A stretch of DNA of 25,527 bases from CAG-791 sp045113775. GTDB lineage: Bacteria > Bacillota > Clostridia > Lachnospirales > Lachnospiraceae. The translations under genes and the position numbers were made by a program. The notes beneath the pieces are model-generated. The model was not told where the DNA came from. It made no database searches and saw nothing but the letters and a program-made list of their open reading frames with translations. Of this stretch, positions 15,800 through 23,017 are shown one piece after another (within the stretch, counting starts at the first letter, position 1; each line of letters begins with the position of its first letter). Where the stretch lies: positions 1 to 25,527 of the forward strand of contig JBGUJH010000019.1 in assembly GCA_045113775.1 (NCBI GenBank). Reading direction: 5' to 3'.

Positions 15800-16612
15800 A
15801 TGAAAAAGCAAAAAGACTCGCTCGGCGACAGAATGAAAACTTACGAAGCGGTGCCAAAAGTGTTTCTGACGCTTGGCATCCCCAAGATCATCCGGCTCGA
15901 CATGCGGGCCGGCCACACTTTCTGCAGGAAATTCATCCGCCCGTTTGACGAGGTGTTTTCGGAATGTATGATCCACACCACGAAGGAGCTCTGCGCGCAG
16001 ATCGCAGGCGTTGTCATGGGCTACACGCAGTCCGACGAGATCAGCCTTGTCATCAACGATGTCACGGAAGAGAAAAATATCAACAGCTTCTTTGACGGCA
16101 ACGTTGAAAAGATGGTATCTATCAGCGCGAGCATCGCGACCATTGCTTTCAATAAAAAGTACATGGAGGTCGTTCAGGCCATCCCCAAGGATGACAAGAT
16201 GAAAAAGATCTATGAGAAGAACCTCTGGACAGCCCAGTTCGACAGCCGGGTATTCTGTCTGCCGAACGTGACGGAGGTTCACAACTATATCCTCTGGCGC
16301 CAGAATGACGCGACCCGAAATTCCATCCAGATGGTCGGTCACGCCAACTTCACCCAGAAGCAGATGCACGCCAGAAACAACAACGAGATCCAGGATATGC
16401 TTATGCTGGAAAAAGGGATCAACTGGAATGATTTTCCGGCAAAATATAAAAGGGGCAGCATGGTCGTGAAGGAATTCTATGAGAAGGAAGCCATCACGCC
16501 TGACGGGGTCTCCCACGGCACCGCCATTCGCTCTCGCTGGGTGGAAAAAGAGATTCCCATCCTGACTAAAGATCTTGATCTGATTTCCAAAATCTATAAC
16601 AGGGAGACATGA
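15800..16612 (+). CDS. Thg1-like 3'-5' nucleotidyltransferase (tRNA(His) guanylyltransferase family)
   Basis: This 270-residue protein matches the Thg1 family, which adds nucleotides in the 3'-to-5' direction to the 5' ends of tRNAs. It starts with DSLGDRMKTYE, the family opening. Metal-binding acidic residues are Asp34 in IRLDMRAGHTF and Asp79-Glu80 in GYTQSDEISL. The block HARNNNEIQDML then GINWNDFPAKYKRG is characteristic of bacterial and archaeal Thg1-like proteins. Those without tRNA(His) G-1 activity usually repair 5'-truncated tRNAs, and bacteria normally encode G-1 of tRNA(His), so repair is the more likely job. AAGGAAGG precedes the ATG. The gene diverges from the NADAR-TIR operon with interlocking promoters and ends at its own terminator, which suggests co-regulation. 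Confidence 0.92.
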   Translation: MKKQKDSLGDRMKTYEAVPKVFLTLGIPKIIRLDMRAGHTFCRKFIRPFDEVFSECMIHTTKELCAQIAGVVMGYTQSDEISLVINDVTEEKNINSFFDGNVEKMVSISASIATIAFNKKYMEVVQAIPKDDKMKKIYEKNLWTAQFDSRVFCLPNVTEVHNYILWRQNDATRNSIQMVGHANFTQKQMHARNNNEIQDMLMLEKGINWNDFPAKYKRGSMVVKEFYEKEAITPDGVSHGTAIRSRWVEKEIPILTKDLDLISKIYNRET

Positions 16613-16652
16613 ACGCAGAAGCAGCCCCCTGAGTTAAATTCGCATCTCCCAA

Positions 16653-16681
16653 AAAAGCCCTCCACCAAGTGAAGGGCTTTT
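16653..16681 (+). terminator. Terminator of the Thg1-like gene
   Basis: AAAAGCCCT (16653-16661) pairs with AGGGCTTTT (16673-16681), plus an inner CAC/GTG pair around a CAA loop. A T-rich tail follows (ACTGTTTTT). It lies 40 nt after the stop and 37 nt before the stop of the convergent small gene, so may serve both. Confidence 0.85.
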
Positions 16682-16718
16682 ACTGTTTTTGGAAATGTCA
16701 ATCTGAGAAAACACCGGC

Positions 16719-16898
16719 TTAATGACGTTTTATGGGCACAGCCCGCTCAGCCATCGCTTTTTCGATCTCCTCGGAACTCCATCCCGCCCTCTCCATTCCG
16801 GTCGGGCAATTCGGATTTGAGAGCGGGCAGTTGCTGCGGCATCCGCCGCAAAAACCGGAAGTATTCTTTTCCGAATTCTGATTTTTATTCTTATTCAT
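16719..16898 (-). CDS. Cys-rich mini-protein, 59 residues
   Basis: The frame encodes MNKNKNQNSEKNTSGFCGGC followed by RSNCPLSNPNCPTG and a short helical, charged tail ending PIKRH. The four cysteines (17, 20, 24, 31) in a CxxCx3CPx5CPxG pattern could bind an Fe-S cluster or zinc; the family is not recognised. There is no signal or membrane segment. The start is well supported: GGGAGGAAC directly upstream of ATG 16898, and TATAAT (16957-16962 on the minus strand) lies about 59 nt upstream. It is next to rubrerythrin, divergently oriented, which fits an oxidative-stress or metal-binding role, but that is only proximity. Confidence 0.7.
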   Translation of the reverse strand: MNKNKNQNSEKNTSGFCGGCRSNCPLSNPNCPTGMERAGWSSEEIEKAMAERAVPIKRH

Positions 16899-16956
16899 TG
16901 TTCCTCCCTCGAAATACGTGCTTTATATTCTGTTTTAAGTAATTAATGTACTAAGT

Positions 16957-16962
16957 ATTATA
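16957..16962 (-). promoter_or_regulatory. Possible -10 element of the Cys-rich mini-protein gene
   Basis: A perfect TATAAT on the minus strand. No good -35 lies 16-19 nt upstream, so the promoter call is tentative. The rest of 16899-17141 holds only this and the rubrerythrin promoter. Confidence 0.35.
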
Positions 16963-17049
16963 TCATCACTGATCGGGTATATGGCTACTTACGCGCGAAA
17001 TCATTCTTCTGTTATTGGCCCGCGCAGCTTCTCTCCCCGCCTATTAGCA

Positions 17050-17079
17050 TTGACTAACACGCGCGATAAATCAGATAAT
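17050..17079 (+). promoter_or_regulatory. Candidate rubrerythrin promoter
   Basis: TTGACT (17050-17055), 18-nt spacer, GATAAT (17074-17079), about 62 nt before the chosen ATG at 17142. This would put an upstream ATG-like start at 17094 only a few bases after the transcript start, supporting 17142. Confidence 0.5.
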
Positions 17080-17141
17080 GTTTTCGTACACAGGTGTTGT
17101 GTATAGAAATACGTATAGCAAAACGAAAGGAGCGGTATTAC

Positions 17142-17714
17142 ATGAAATACAAATGTACAGTATGCGGACACATTTACGATGAGGAGAAGGAAGGCGTAAA
17201 ATTTGCGGATCTCCCCGCTGATTGGAAGTGCCCGCTTTGCAAACAGCCCAAGGCTAAATTTGAGCCCGTCGATGAGACAGCTGAACTGACATGGGCTTCC
17301 GAGCACAAGATCGGCATCGCTTCTGATCTCAGCGATGATATGAAAGAATTCCTCCGCGCTGAGTTCGCAGGTGAGTGTTCTGAAGTAGGCATGTATCTGG
17401 CTATGTCCAGAGCTGCGATCCGCCAGGGATATCCCGAAGTGGGCGCTTTTTATCGCCAGGCAGCTTTTGAAGAAGCTGATCACGCTTCCCGCTATGCAGA
17501 GATGCTGGGCGAAGTAGTATCCGCTTCCACCAAGGAGAACCTCGAGGCTCGCGTTGCGGCTGAGAACGGCGCATGCGCAGGCAAGACCGCTTTCGCTAAG
17601 AAGTGCAAAGAGATGGGTCTGGACGCTCTTCACGACAGCATCCACGAGATGGCTCGCGATGAGGCAAGACACGGCCAGGGCTTCAAGGGTCTGCTGGACA
17701 GATTCTTCAAATAA
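17142..17714 (+). CDS. Reverse-type rubrerythrin (rubredoxin domain N-terminal)
   Basis: This 190-residue protein has a rubredoxin-like FeS4 domain first (Cys5, Cys8 in CTVCGHIYDEE; Cys30, Cys33 in CPLC). A ferritin-like four-helix diiron domain follows, with Glu74, Glu78, Glu111/His114 in FEEADHASR and Glu174/His177 in DEARHGQGF as ligand candidates. The domain order is that of 'reverse' rubrerythrins of clostridia, which reduce hydrogen peroxide and oxygen using NADH-derived electrons. It acts in the cytosol. Start at 17142 (MKYKCTVCG) has AAAGGAG ten nt upstream; a longer frame from 17094 adds 16 residues without a ribosome site or homology. Monocistronic with its own terminator. Codon use is strongly biased, as in a highly expressed gene. 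Confidence 0.95.
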   Translation: MKYKCTVCGHIYDEEKEGVKFADLPADWKCPLCKQPKAKFEPVDETAELTWASEHKIGIASDLSDDMKEFLRAEFAGECSEVGMYLAMSRAAIRQGYPEVGAFYRQAAFEEADHASRYAEMLGEVVSASTKENLEARVAAENGACAGKTAFAKKCKEMGLDALHDSIHEMARDEARHGQGFKGLLDRFFK

Positions 17715-17773
17715 TGCCGACAGGAACGCATTCTTTACACTGAATGCACCGCGCAAAATCAAGTGATTACAGA

Positions 17774-17805
17774 GGAGCAGGGGAACGCCCCTGCTCCTTC
17801 TTTTT
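17774..17805 (+). terminator. Rubrerythrin terminator
   Basis: GGAGCAGGGG (17774-17783), AACG loop, CCCCTGCTCC (17788-17797), then TTCTTTTT. A perfect 10-bp stem. Confidence 0.93.
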
Positions 17806-17876
17806 GTCAATTATCATGACAAGTTACTCTTCTGTTTCATGGCTGTCTCTCTGTCCCAAAAAATCGTACAAGGAAA

Positions 17877-17905
17877 AGGTCCTCCACTTCTTTAGTGGAG
17901 GACCT
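17877..17905 (-). terminator. thrS terminator
   Basis: AGGTCCTCCAC (17877-17887) and GTGGAGGACCT (17895-17905) form an 11-bp stem with 7-nt loop. On the minus strand TTTTCCTTG follows. It lies 22 nt after the thrS stop. Confidence 0.9.
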
Positions 17906-17927
17906 CAAAGCCCTGTTTAAGACGATT

Positions 17928-19718
17928 TTATTCCACTGAATCGATCAGCTCGATCGAGTGCTCCATGTTCAGCTTCAGGCACATGTCGATGAACTTGTCG
18001 AGCGGAATGTCGTTGATCTGCTTGTTGGAACCACGCATGTTGATGGAAACAGTTCCGTTCTCCGCCTCTTTGTCGCCAAGGACCAGGATATACGGATCCT
18101 TGTAGTTCTTGAACTTCTTGATCTTCTGCTTCATGTTGTTGTCGGAGTAATCGGCTTCAACACGGATGCGGAGGGCTTTCAGCCTCTGAACCACCTTCTT
18201 GGCGTACTCGTTGTGCTCGGTACGGATCGGAACGACCGCGACCTGATAAGGAGACATCCAGAACGGGAATACGCCCTTAAAGTTCTCAATGATAATGCCG
18301 AGGAAGCGCTCGATAGAACCGAAGATCGCGCGATGAATTACGACAGGGACCTTCTCTGAGCCATCCTGGGCGGTATACTTAAGGTCAAAGTTTCTGGGAA
18401 GCTGGAAGTCGAGCTGGATCGTACCGCACTGCCATTCTCTTCCGAGAGCGTCCTTGATCTGCAGGTCGATCTTGGGGCCGTAGAAAGCACCGTCGCCCTC
18501 GTTGATCTCGTATCCGCCTTCGCCGTATTTCTTATCGAGGATCTTCTTCAGAACCGCTTCCGCGTCGTTCCAAAGTTCGATATCCCCCATGAAATCATCC
18601 GGTCTCGTGGAGAACTCTGCTCTGTATGTAATTCCGAAGGTCTTGTAGATCTCATCCGCGATGCTGAGGATGTCATCGATTTCCGCCTCGATCATGTCCT
18701 CTGTCACGAATGTGTGGTCATCGTCCTGACGGAATTCCTGTACTCTGAGAAGTCCGTTCAGCTGTCCGGTCTTCTCTTTCCTGTGAAGCACGTCATACTC
18801 AGAGTAGCGGATCGGCAGTTCCTTGTAGGAGCGGGGCTTTCTTCCAAACTCCATCATGGCGTTGGGGCAGTTCATGGGCTTTGCAGCCATGGTATCTACC
18901 GATTCAACGGAATACTTTTCATCTTCATCCTTTCCGGGAATGATGAACATGTTATTCACATAATGAGCCCAGTGGCCGCTGATGATCCACAGTTTATTGT
19001 TGTTGATCACAGGTGCGGAGATCTCCTGATACTCATGCAGATCCTGCACGTCTCTGGAGTACTGCATCAGTGCCTGGTACAGCTTCCAGCCGCGGGGCAG
19101 CCAGTACGGCATTCCCTGAGCGGTCTCATTGAACATGAACAGCTCCAGCTGCGGGCCGAGCTTCTTGTGGTCGCGCTCCATCGCTTCCTTGATCATCTTG
19201 AGGTGATCCTTGAGCTGCTTCTGGTCCGGGAAGGCATACAGATACACTCTCTGCATCTGGTCCCTGTGCTCATCCCCTCTCCAGTAAGCGCCGGAGACTG
19301 ACTTGACCTGGAAGGCCACATTCATCAGAAGCTGTGAGTTGTCGATGTGCGGTCCACGGCAGAGATCAACGAAGTCCTCGCCGGTGTAATAGATCGTGAT
19401 CTTCTCATCTTCAGGGAGATCCTGAATGAGCTCGGTCTTGAACTTCTGGTCCTTGAAGATCTCAAGTGCTCTCTCCTTGGAAACCTCTTCCACTGTCCAG
19501 GCTTCTCTTCTCTTGATGATCTCGCGCATCTTATTCTCGATCGTCTTGAAATCTGCTTCTGTGATAGCAGTTGGCAGGACAAAATCGTAGTAGCAGCCGT
19601 CCGCGATCTGCGGTCCGATCGCGTACTGCACTTCCTTGCCATAGATCTCGATTACGGCCTTTGCCAGGATATGTGCGAGGGAATGGCGGTAAACCTCCAG
19701 AAACTGTTCTTTTTCCAT
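17928..19718 (-). CDS. thrS: Threonyl-tRNA synthetase lacking the N-terminal TGS domain
   Basis: This 596-residue class II synthetase charges tRNA(Thr). It starts directly in the editing (N2) domain: HSLAH (His12, His16) and VDLCRGPHI form the editing zinc-site-like motif that hydrolyses mis-acylated Ser-tRNA. The catalytic core has motif 2 (YDVLHRKEKTGQLNGLLRVQ), DDHTFV and MNCPN with zinc-ligand His and Cys, and motif 3 (VVIHRAIFGSIERFLGI). The C-terminal anticodon-binding domain (VAVVPIRTEHNEYA, then NMRGSNKQ) is complete. Typical bacterial ThrRS is about 640 residues because of a leading TGS domain; here that is missing. AGGAGAG precedes ATG 19718, and the promoter lies only about 60 nt further up, so there is no room for a longer protein. 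No T-box is visible in the short leader. The 'gene symbol' rests on the full core match. Confidence 0.95.
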   Translation of the reverse strand: MEKEQFLEVYRHSLAHILAKAVIEIYGKEVQYAIGPQIADGCYYDFVLPTAITEADFKTIENKMREIIKRREAWTVEEVSKERALEIFKDQKFKTELIQDLPEDEKITIYYTGEDFVDLCRGPHIDNSQLLMNVAFQVKSVSGAYWRGDEHRDQMQRVYLYAFPDQKQLKDHLKMIKEAMERDHKKLGPQLELFMFNETAQGMPYWLPRGWKLYQALMQYSRDVQDLHEYQEISAPVINNNKLWIISGHWAHYVNNMFIIPGKDEDEKYSVESVDTMAAKPMNCPNAMMEFGRKPRSYKELPIRYSEYDVLHRKEKTGQLNGLLRVQEFRQDDDHTFVTEDMIEAEIDDILSIADEIYKTFGITYRAEFSTRPDDFMGDIELWNDAEAVLKKILDKKYGEGGYEINEGDGAFYGPKIDLQIKDALGREWQCGTIQLDFQLPRNFDLKYTAQDGSEKVPVVIHRAIFGSIERFLGIIIENFKGVFPFWMSPYQVAVVPIRTEHNEYAKKVVQRLKALRIRVEADYSDNNMKQKIKKFKNYKDPYILVLGDKEAENGTVSINMRGSNKQINDIPLDKFIDMCLKLNMEHSIELIDSVE

Positions 19719-19755
19719 GATCTGAAACTCTCCTGTGTCTATTATTTAATCAATC

Positions 19756-19770
19756 GTACAATACGATATC
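19756..19770. repeat. Inverted repeat in the thrS leader
   Basis: ATCGTACAATACGAT forms a 6-bp palindrome with a 3-nt centre, located just downstream of the thrS -10 element, around the transcript start. It could be an operator or a short 5' mRNA hairpin. Confidence 0.4.
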
Positions 19771-19776
19771 CGTACT

Positions 19777-19805
19777 ATTATATCACAGTTTTGGGGCCAT
19801 CTCAA
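19777..19805 (-). promoter_or_regulatory. thrS: Strong sigma-A promoter of thrS
   Basis: On the minus strand TTGAGA (19800-19805), 17-nt spacer, TATAAT (19777-19782). Transcription would start near 19770, leaving a leader of about 50 nt, too short for a T-box riboswitch. Confidence 0.8.
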
Positions 19806-19962
19806 TTCTGCGATTAAAAGTCCTCTCCTCCTTTGCCGCTGTATTTTGGCAGCTGAGTATATACTTTCCAAATTAATCATGTAAAATTATGACTGAGACG
19901 GAAAAAAGTATGCCCCTGACTCATGTGTGCGCGCCGCAAAGCGCGTCGGAAGGGAGGATTCC

Positions 19963-20760
19963 ATGCCCGCGACCTATGCTCATTACCGCTTCGGACAGGA
20001 TGTGCTCAAAGCGCTTCCGGACAAGTACAGAGAGATCCTGCTGCCGGAAGAGGATCTGTTCAACATCGGCCTGCACGGTCCTGACCTGTTGTTTTACTAC
20101 AAACCCTTTTCCCATCATCCGCTTCATGCCGAAGGCGGCCGTATGCACCGGCTCACCGGCAGGCAGTATTTCTCAGAATCAGGAAAGATTTTTCTGGAGA
20201 GGGGATCCCGCAAAGCGGATTATGCTTATCTCTGCGGCTTCCTGTGCCATTTTGCACTGGACCGCGCCTGTCATGGCTACATCAACGCACTGGCTGCCCG
20301 TGGAGAAGTGTCCCATGAAGAGATCGAGAGCGAACTCGACCGGATCCTCCTCGAGGAAGACGGCATAGATCCCATCCGCAGGAATCTGGCCGCCCACATC
20401 CACGCTTCCCGAAGAGCGGCAAAAGTGATCTCTGCCTATTTCCCGGGTGCGTCAGAGAATGAGATTCTCAAAGGGATACGCTCTCTGTGGGGATTTAACC
20501 TGCTTCTCACTCTTCCGGGACACCTGGGATACCGGCAGGTCGACCATCTTTTGCAAAAACTCCCGTCCTACAGTTTTATCCACGGTCACATGATCAACCT
20601 GGATTCAAATCCCCTCTGTGATCAGAGCAATTCCGATCTGCGCAAGAGATATGAGGGCGCAGTCAGGGACGCGGTCATTCTCATCCGCGGCTTTCTGCCT
20701 GCTGTGAGAGGTAAAAAGGAGTGGTCGCCCCTGATGAATCTCGATTTCGAATCTCAATAA
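19963..20760 (+). CDS. Zinc-dependent phospholipase C-family protein
   Basis: This 265-residue protein resembles the zinc-dependent phospholipase C superfamily (PF00882 type). The opening MPATYAHYRFGQDVLKAL and IGLHGPDLLFYY, then LCGFLCHFALDRACHGYI, place His and Asp residues as in the family's zinc site. There is no signal peptide, unlike secreted clostridial alpha-toxins, so it is probably cytosolic, and its substrate is unknown. ATG 19963 has GGGAGG 5 nt upstream; a longer frame from 19927 adds 12 residues without support. It stands alone between thrS (divergent) and the double-glycine peptide gene (convergent). A strong hairpin begins at the base after its stop. Confidence 0.83.
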   Translation: MPATYAHYRFGQDVLKALPDKYREILLPEEDLFNIGLHGPDLLFYYKPFSHHPLHAEGGRMHRLTGRQYFSESGKIFLERGSRKADYAYLCGFLCHFALDRACHGYINALAARGEVSHEEIESELDRILLEEDGIDPIRRNLAAHIHASRRAAKVISAYFPGASENEILKGIRSLWGFNLLLTLPGHLGYRQVDHLLQKLPSYSFIHGHMINLDSNPLCDQSNSDLRKRYEGAVRDAVILIRGFLPAVRGKKEWSPLMNLDFESQ

Positions 20761-20789
20761 CAATCGGGCAGGCTGCACCTGCTCGATTG
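20761..20789 (+). other. Hairpin immediately after the phospholipase-like gene
   Basis: CAATCG (20761-20766) and GCAGG (20768-20772) pair with CCTGC (20778-20782) and CGATTG (20784-20789). There is no T tract, so it is not a classical terminator; it may protect the mRNA 3' end. Confidence 0.5.
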
Positions 20790-20853
20790 ACCGTTGGCCA
20801 TGGGGTGCATCTTCGTGCAGGCATGAGTGCGCCCACGGCTTATCGCACGAAAA

Positions 20854-20883
20854 AGGCGCCCGGCAGATAACTGCCGGACGCCT
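20854..20883. terminator. Bidirectional terminator between convergent genes
   Basis: AGGCG and CCGGCAG (20854-20858, 20860-20866) pair with CTGCCGG and CGCCT (20871-20877, 20879-20883) around an ATAA loop. On the minus strand TTTTTC follows, so it best serves the double-glycine peptide gene; on plus, CTCTTATT follows. Confidence 0.88.
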
Positions 20884-20937
20884 CTCTTATTACTGTGATC
20901 TGATACAGCCCGCAGGCTGTCATCCTCTTACTGATGA

Positions 20938-21234
20938 TCAGCAGAACTCAACGAATCTTCTGTCAACCCAGCCGGTCTTTCCGCCGTAGGAAGCCCATAC
21001 GTAGTTTCCGCTTACCTTGTCAGCCTTGATGCTGAAAACGGTTCCTCTGTAAATACGAGCGATCTCGTTCTCATACTTAAAGCTGGGGTGATTGCGAAGT
21101 GCAAGGTAGTTCTTCTTAACGACGCATCTTACTGATCTCCAAGCGCTGCGGCTCTCGCCTGCTCCGCCGTCTACTGCGTCAAGCTCTTCTTCTGTAAGGG
21201 GGGCGATTTCCAGTTCAAAGTTCTTCTCTTCCAT
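20938..21234 (-). CDS. Double-glycine leader peptide with SH3-like C-terminal domain
   Basis: This 98-residue protein begins MEEKNFELEIAPLTEEELDA and continues VDGG, an acidic leader ending in a Gly-Gly site like those cut by peptidase-containing ABC exporters in bacteriocin and peptide-pheromone systems. After it, about 74 residues include YRGTVFSIKADKVSGNYVWA and SYGGKTGWVDRRFVEFC, matching bacterial SH3 domains (GT..V, W.S/KV.YGGKTGWV). So an exported SH3-type cell-wall-binding or toxin-like product is inferred. AAGGAG lies upstream of ATG 21234; a TTG at 21252 would add six residues and overlap that ribosome site. TATAAT at 21291-21296 on the minus strand may be its -10. No exporter or modifying enzyme gene is in the window. 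Confidence 0.75.
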   Translation of the reverse strand: MEEKNFELEIAPLTEEELDAVDGGAGESRSAWRSVRCVVKKNYLALRNHPSFKYENEIARIYRGTVFSIKADKVSGNYVWASYGGKTGWVDRRFVEFC

Positions 21235-21290
21235 GGTTGTTCTCCTTTGCAATTAATAATGAGTGTTAATGTTGCAGGTCAACTGTATAC

Positions 21291-21296
21291 ATTATA
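21291..21296 (-). promoter_or_regulatory. Candidate -10 of the double-glycine peptide gene
   Basis: TATAAT on the minus strand within GGTATATAATG, about 57 nt before the ATG; the -35 (around TTTAGT) is weak. Confidence 0.5.
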
Positions 21297-21326
21297 TACC
21301 AATCACCTGCTTTACTAAATGCCCAA

Positions 21327-21389
21327 AAGCACTTTCTTCTCAAGCGCTTTGTTTCTTGCATTTCATCTTTATATACGATGAAAAAGTGC
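21327..21389. repeat. Long-range inverted repeat downstream of the NapH-TlpA gene
   Basis: AAAAGCACTTTC near 21327-21338 is the inverse of GAAAAAGTGCT near 21378-21388, enclosing a nested TTTCATC/GATGAAA pair around a short loop. It lies 54-116 nt after the stop of the leftward gene and may form a 3' structure or a weak terminator. Nothing else is seen in 21297-21442. Confidence 0.3.
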
Positions 21390-21442
21390 TGTTTTCCACG
21401 GCAGAATTTTACCGTTCAACCCGTTTTGAGCTTTTCCCCGGA

Positions 21443-23017
21443 TCACTTCACCCTGTTATAGAGCTCATTGAGCAGTTCTTCCGTCATGGAACCGGTCTGG
21501 TTGTAGATGATCGTACCGTTCCGGTCGAGAATAACAGTCTGCGGAAGAAGCGAGGTTGAAGCTCCGGACAAGCTAAAGATCGTATCGTTCTCATCATCGA
21601 TGCAGAACGGCATCTCAAGCCCTCTGGGCTCCAGGAATTCAGGAATGTCAGTGAGGACATCCGATGCGTGGACTGCCAGGACAACTGCGTCTTCCTTGTG
21701 TTCCCGATAGAACTTGTCAAAGATCGGCAGCTCCGCTACGCAGGGACCGCAATAAGTGGCCCACATGTTGATCACCACAACTTTGCCCTTCTGGTCAGCC
21801 AAATGGAAAGCGGAGCCGTCAAGGCACTCTACAGAGAAATCTGCGAGCTGATCCCCCACTGCGGTACCTACCTGCGCTGCGACGGCCTGGGCGCTATCAC
21901 CCTGGGCGCTGTCAGCCTGCGCGCCCTCTTCACTGCTCTCATCCGAAACAGCTTCCTCCGTTGTCTCCTCCTGTGCAGCCGCCGCTGCCTGCGCTTCGGT
22001 CCGCTTTTTCACGGAAGGATCAAGGAAATTGAACCACACCAGTGCAAAACACAGTACCGCGATCGCAATTCCCCATCCGATGCGGCCGTTCTTCTGCCTC
22101 TTCTCCGCGCTGTCCGGAGTGTCGTCCGCACAGCCCTGTGCAGGCGCGAGGATCGTGTGAGTTCCCGCTTTGAGAGAAAGGGCCCCCTTAGCGCACACGC
22201 GCATGCAGCCCGCGCAGTTGATGCACTCGTGGTCACCCACATGGCGCACGTCCATCTTGCAGGTGCGGACACAAGCGCCGCAGCCGTTGCAGCGGTCCTC
22301 GTCGACCTTGACACTGACAAGCGCCAGTTTGTTGAACATGCCGTAGATCGCTCCGAGCGGACAGATGAACCTGCAGAACGAGCGGTAGCAGAAAATGCAC
22401 GCCAGGGCGATGATCATCATAATGACGAACTTCCTGGTGAACAATATTTTGAGCATTGCAAAAAGACTCGCGTTCTTCGGATTCGACAAAAGTCCTACTG
22501 CGCCCTCAAACGTGCCGGCGGGACAGATGAACTTGCAGAAGCCGGGAACGTGCATGTCGTACTTAAACCCATAATAGAGCGGTATGGATACCACGAAGAT
22601 CACAATGATAACATATTTCAGATAAGTGAGCGCTCTTGTCACGCGGTTCTTTCTGATCTTGGGCGTCGGGATCCTGTAAAGGAGCTCCTGGATGAGTCCC
22701 ACCGGACAGAGCCATCCGCAGATCGTCCTTCCCAGTGTCAGGCCGAAGATCATGATGATCCCCAGCACATACCAGCCTGCCCGATGTCCGGATGATGCCA
22801 GTGCGTTCTGGATCGATCCCAGAGGGCATGCGCCGACCGCGCCGGGGCAGGAATAACAGTTGAAGCCCGGGACACAGACCGCTTTCGTCTGTCCCTGATA
22901 GATCTCTCCGTCAATAAAACCTCTGAGGTGCGCGTTATAGAGGAGCGCGCTGTAAAGCTGTATGAGTCTTCTCTTTGAGGGGCGATGAGCCTCCCACCAT
23001 GTCATTTCTTTATCCAA
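21443..23017 (-). CDS. NapH-type polyferredoxin membrane protein fused to TlpA-like thioredoxin
   Basis: This 524-residue protein joins two modules. Residues 1-300 form a multi-pass membrane iron-sulfur protein of the NapH/NosR/CcoG-like type, with CGWLCP (100-105), CKFICP (161-166) and CRFICP (215-220) motifs and two 4Fe-4S sites (Cys243-253 and 265-275). After a TM helix (about 314-331) and an Ala/Glu/Ser linker, residues 385-524 are TlpA/ResA-like, with NMWATYCGPC (CxxC 423-426) and a LLPQTVILD cis-proline segment. The layout suggests electrons from cytosolic ferredoxin passed across the membrane to an external thiol reductase, a DsbD-like role with different chemistry; this is inference. 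Its start overlaps the CD1871A-like gene by 8 nt, so the two are coupled. Confidence 0.9.
   Translation of the reverse strand: MDKEMTWWEAHRPSKRRLIQLYSALLYNAHLRGFIDGEIYQGQTKAVCVPGFNCYSCPGAVGACPLGSIQNALASSGHRAGWYVLGIIMIFGLTLGRTICGWLCPVGLIQELLYRIPTPKIRKNRVTRALTYLKYVIIVIFVVSIPLYYGFKYDMHVPGFCKFICPAGTFEGAVGLLSNPKNASLFAMLKILFTRKFVIMMIIALACIFCYRSFCRFICPLGAIYGMFNKLALVSVKVDEDRCNGCGACVRTCKMDVRHVGDHECINCAGCMRVCAKGALSLKAGTHTILAPAQGCADDTPDSAEKRQKNGRIGWGIAIAVLCFALVWFNFLDPSVKKRTEAQAAAAAQEETTEEAVSDESSEEGAQADSAQGDSAQAVAAQVGTAVGDQLADFSVECLDGSAFHLADQKGKVVVINMWATYCGPCVAELPIFDKFYREHKEDAVVLAVHASDVLTDIPEFLEPRGLEMPFCIDDENDTIFSLSGASTSLLPQTVILDRNGTIIYNQTGSMTEELLNELYNRVK

Noticed and set aside
15749..16516. Leftward open frame of about 255 codons opposite the Thg1-like gene
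   Set aside because: The plus-strand protein has the Thg1 motifs; the opposite frame has none.
19719..19830. T-box riboswitch before thrS
   Set aside because: The promoter is about 60 nt from the ATG and there is no TGGnACCGCG-type T-box sequence or antiterminator.
21668..22795. Rightward open frame of about 375 codons opposite the NapH-TlpA gene
   Set aside because: Shadow of a gene with iron-sulfur and CxxC motifs; no ribosome site or family match.
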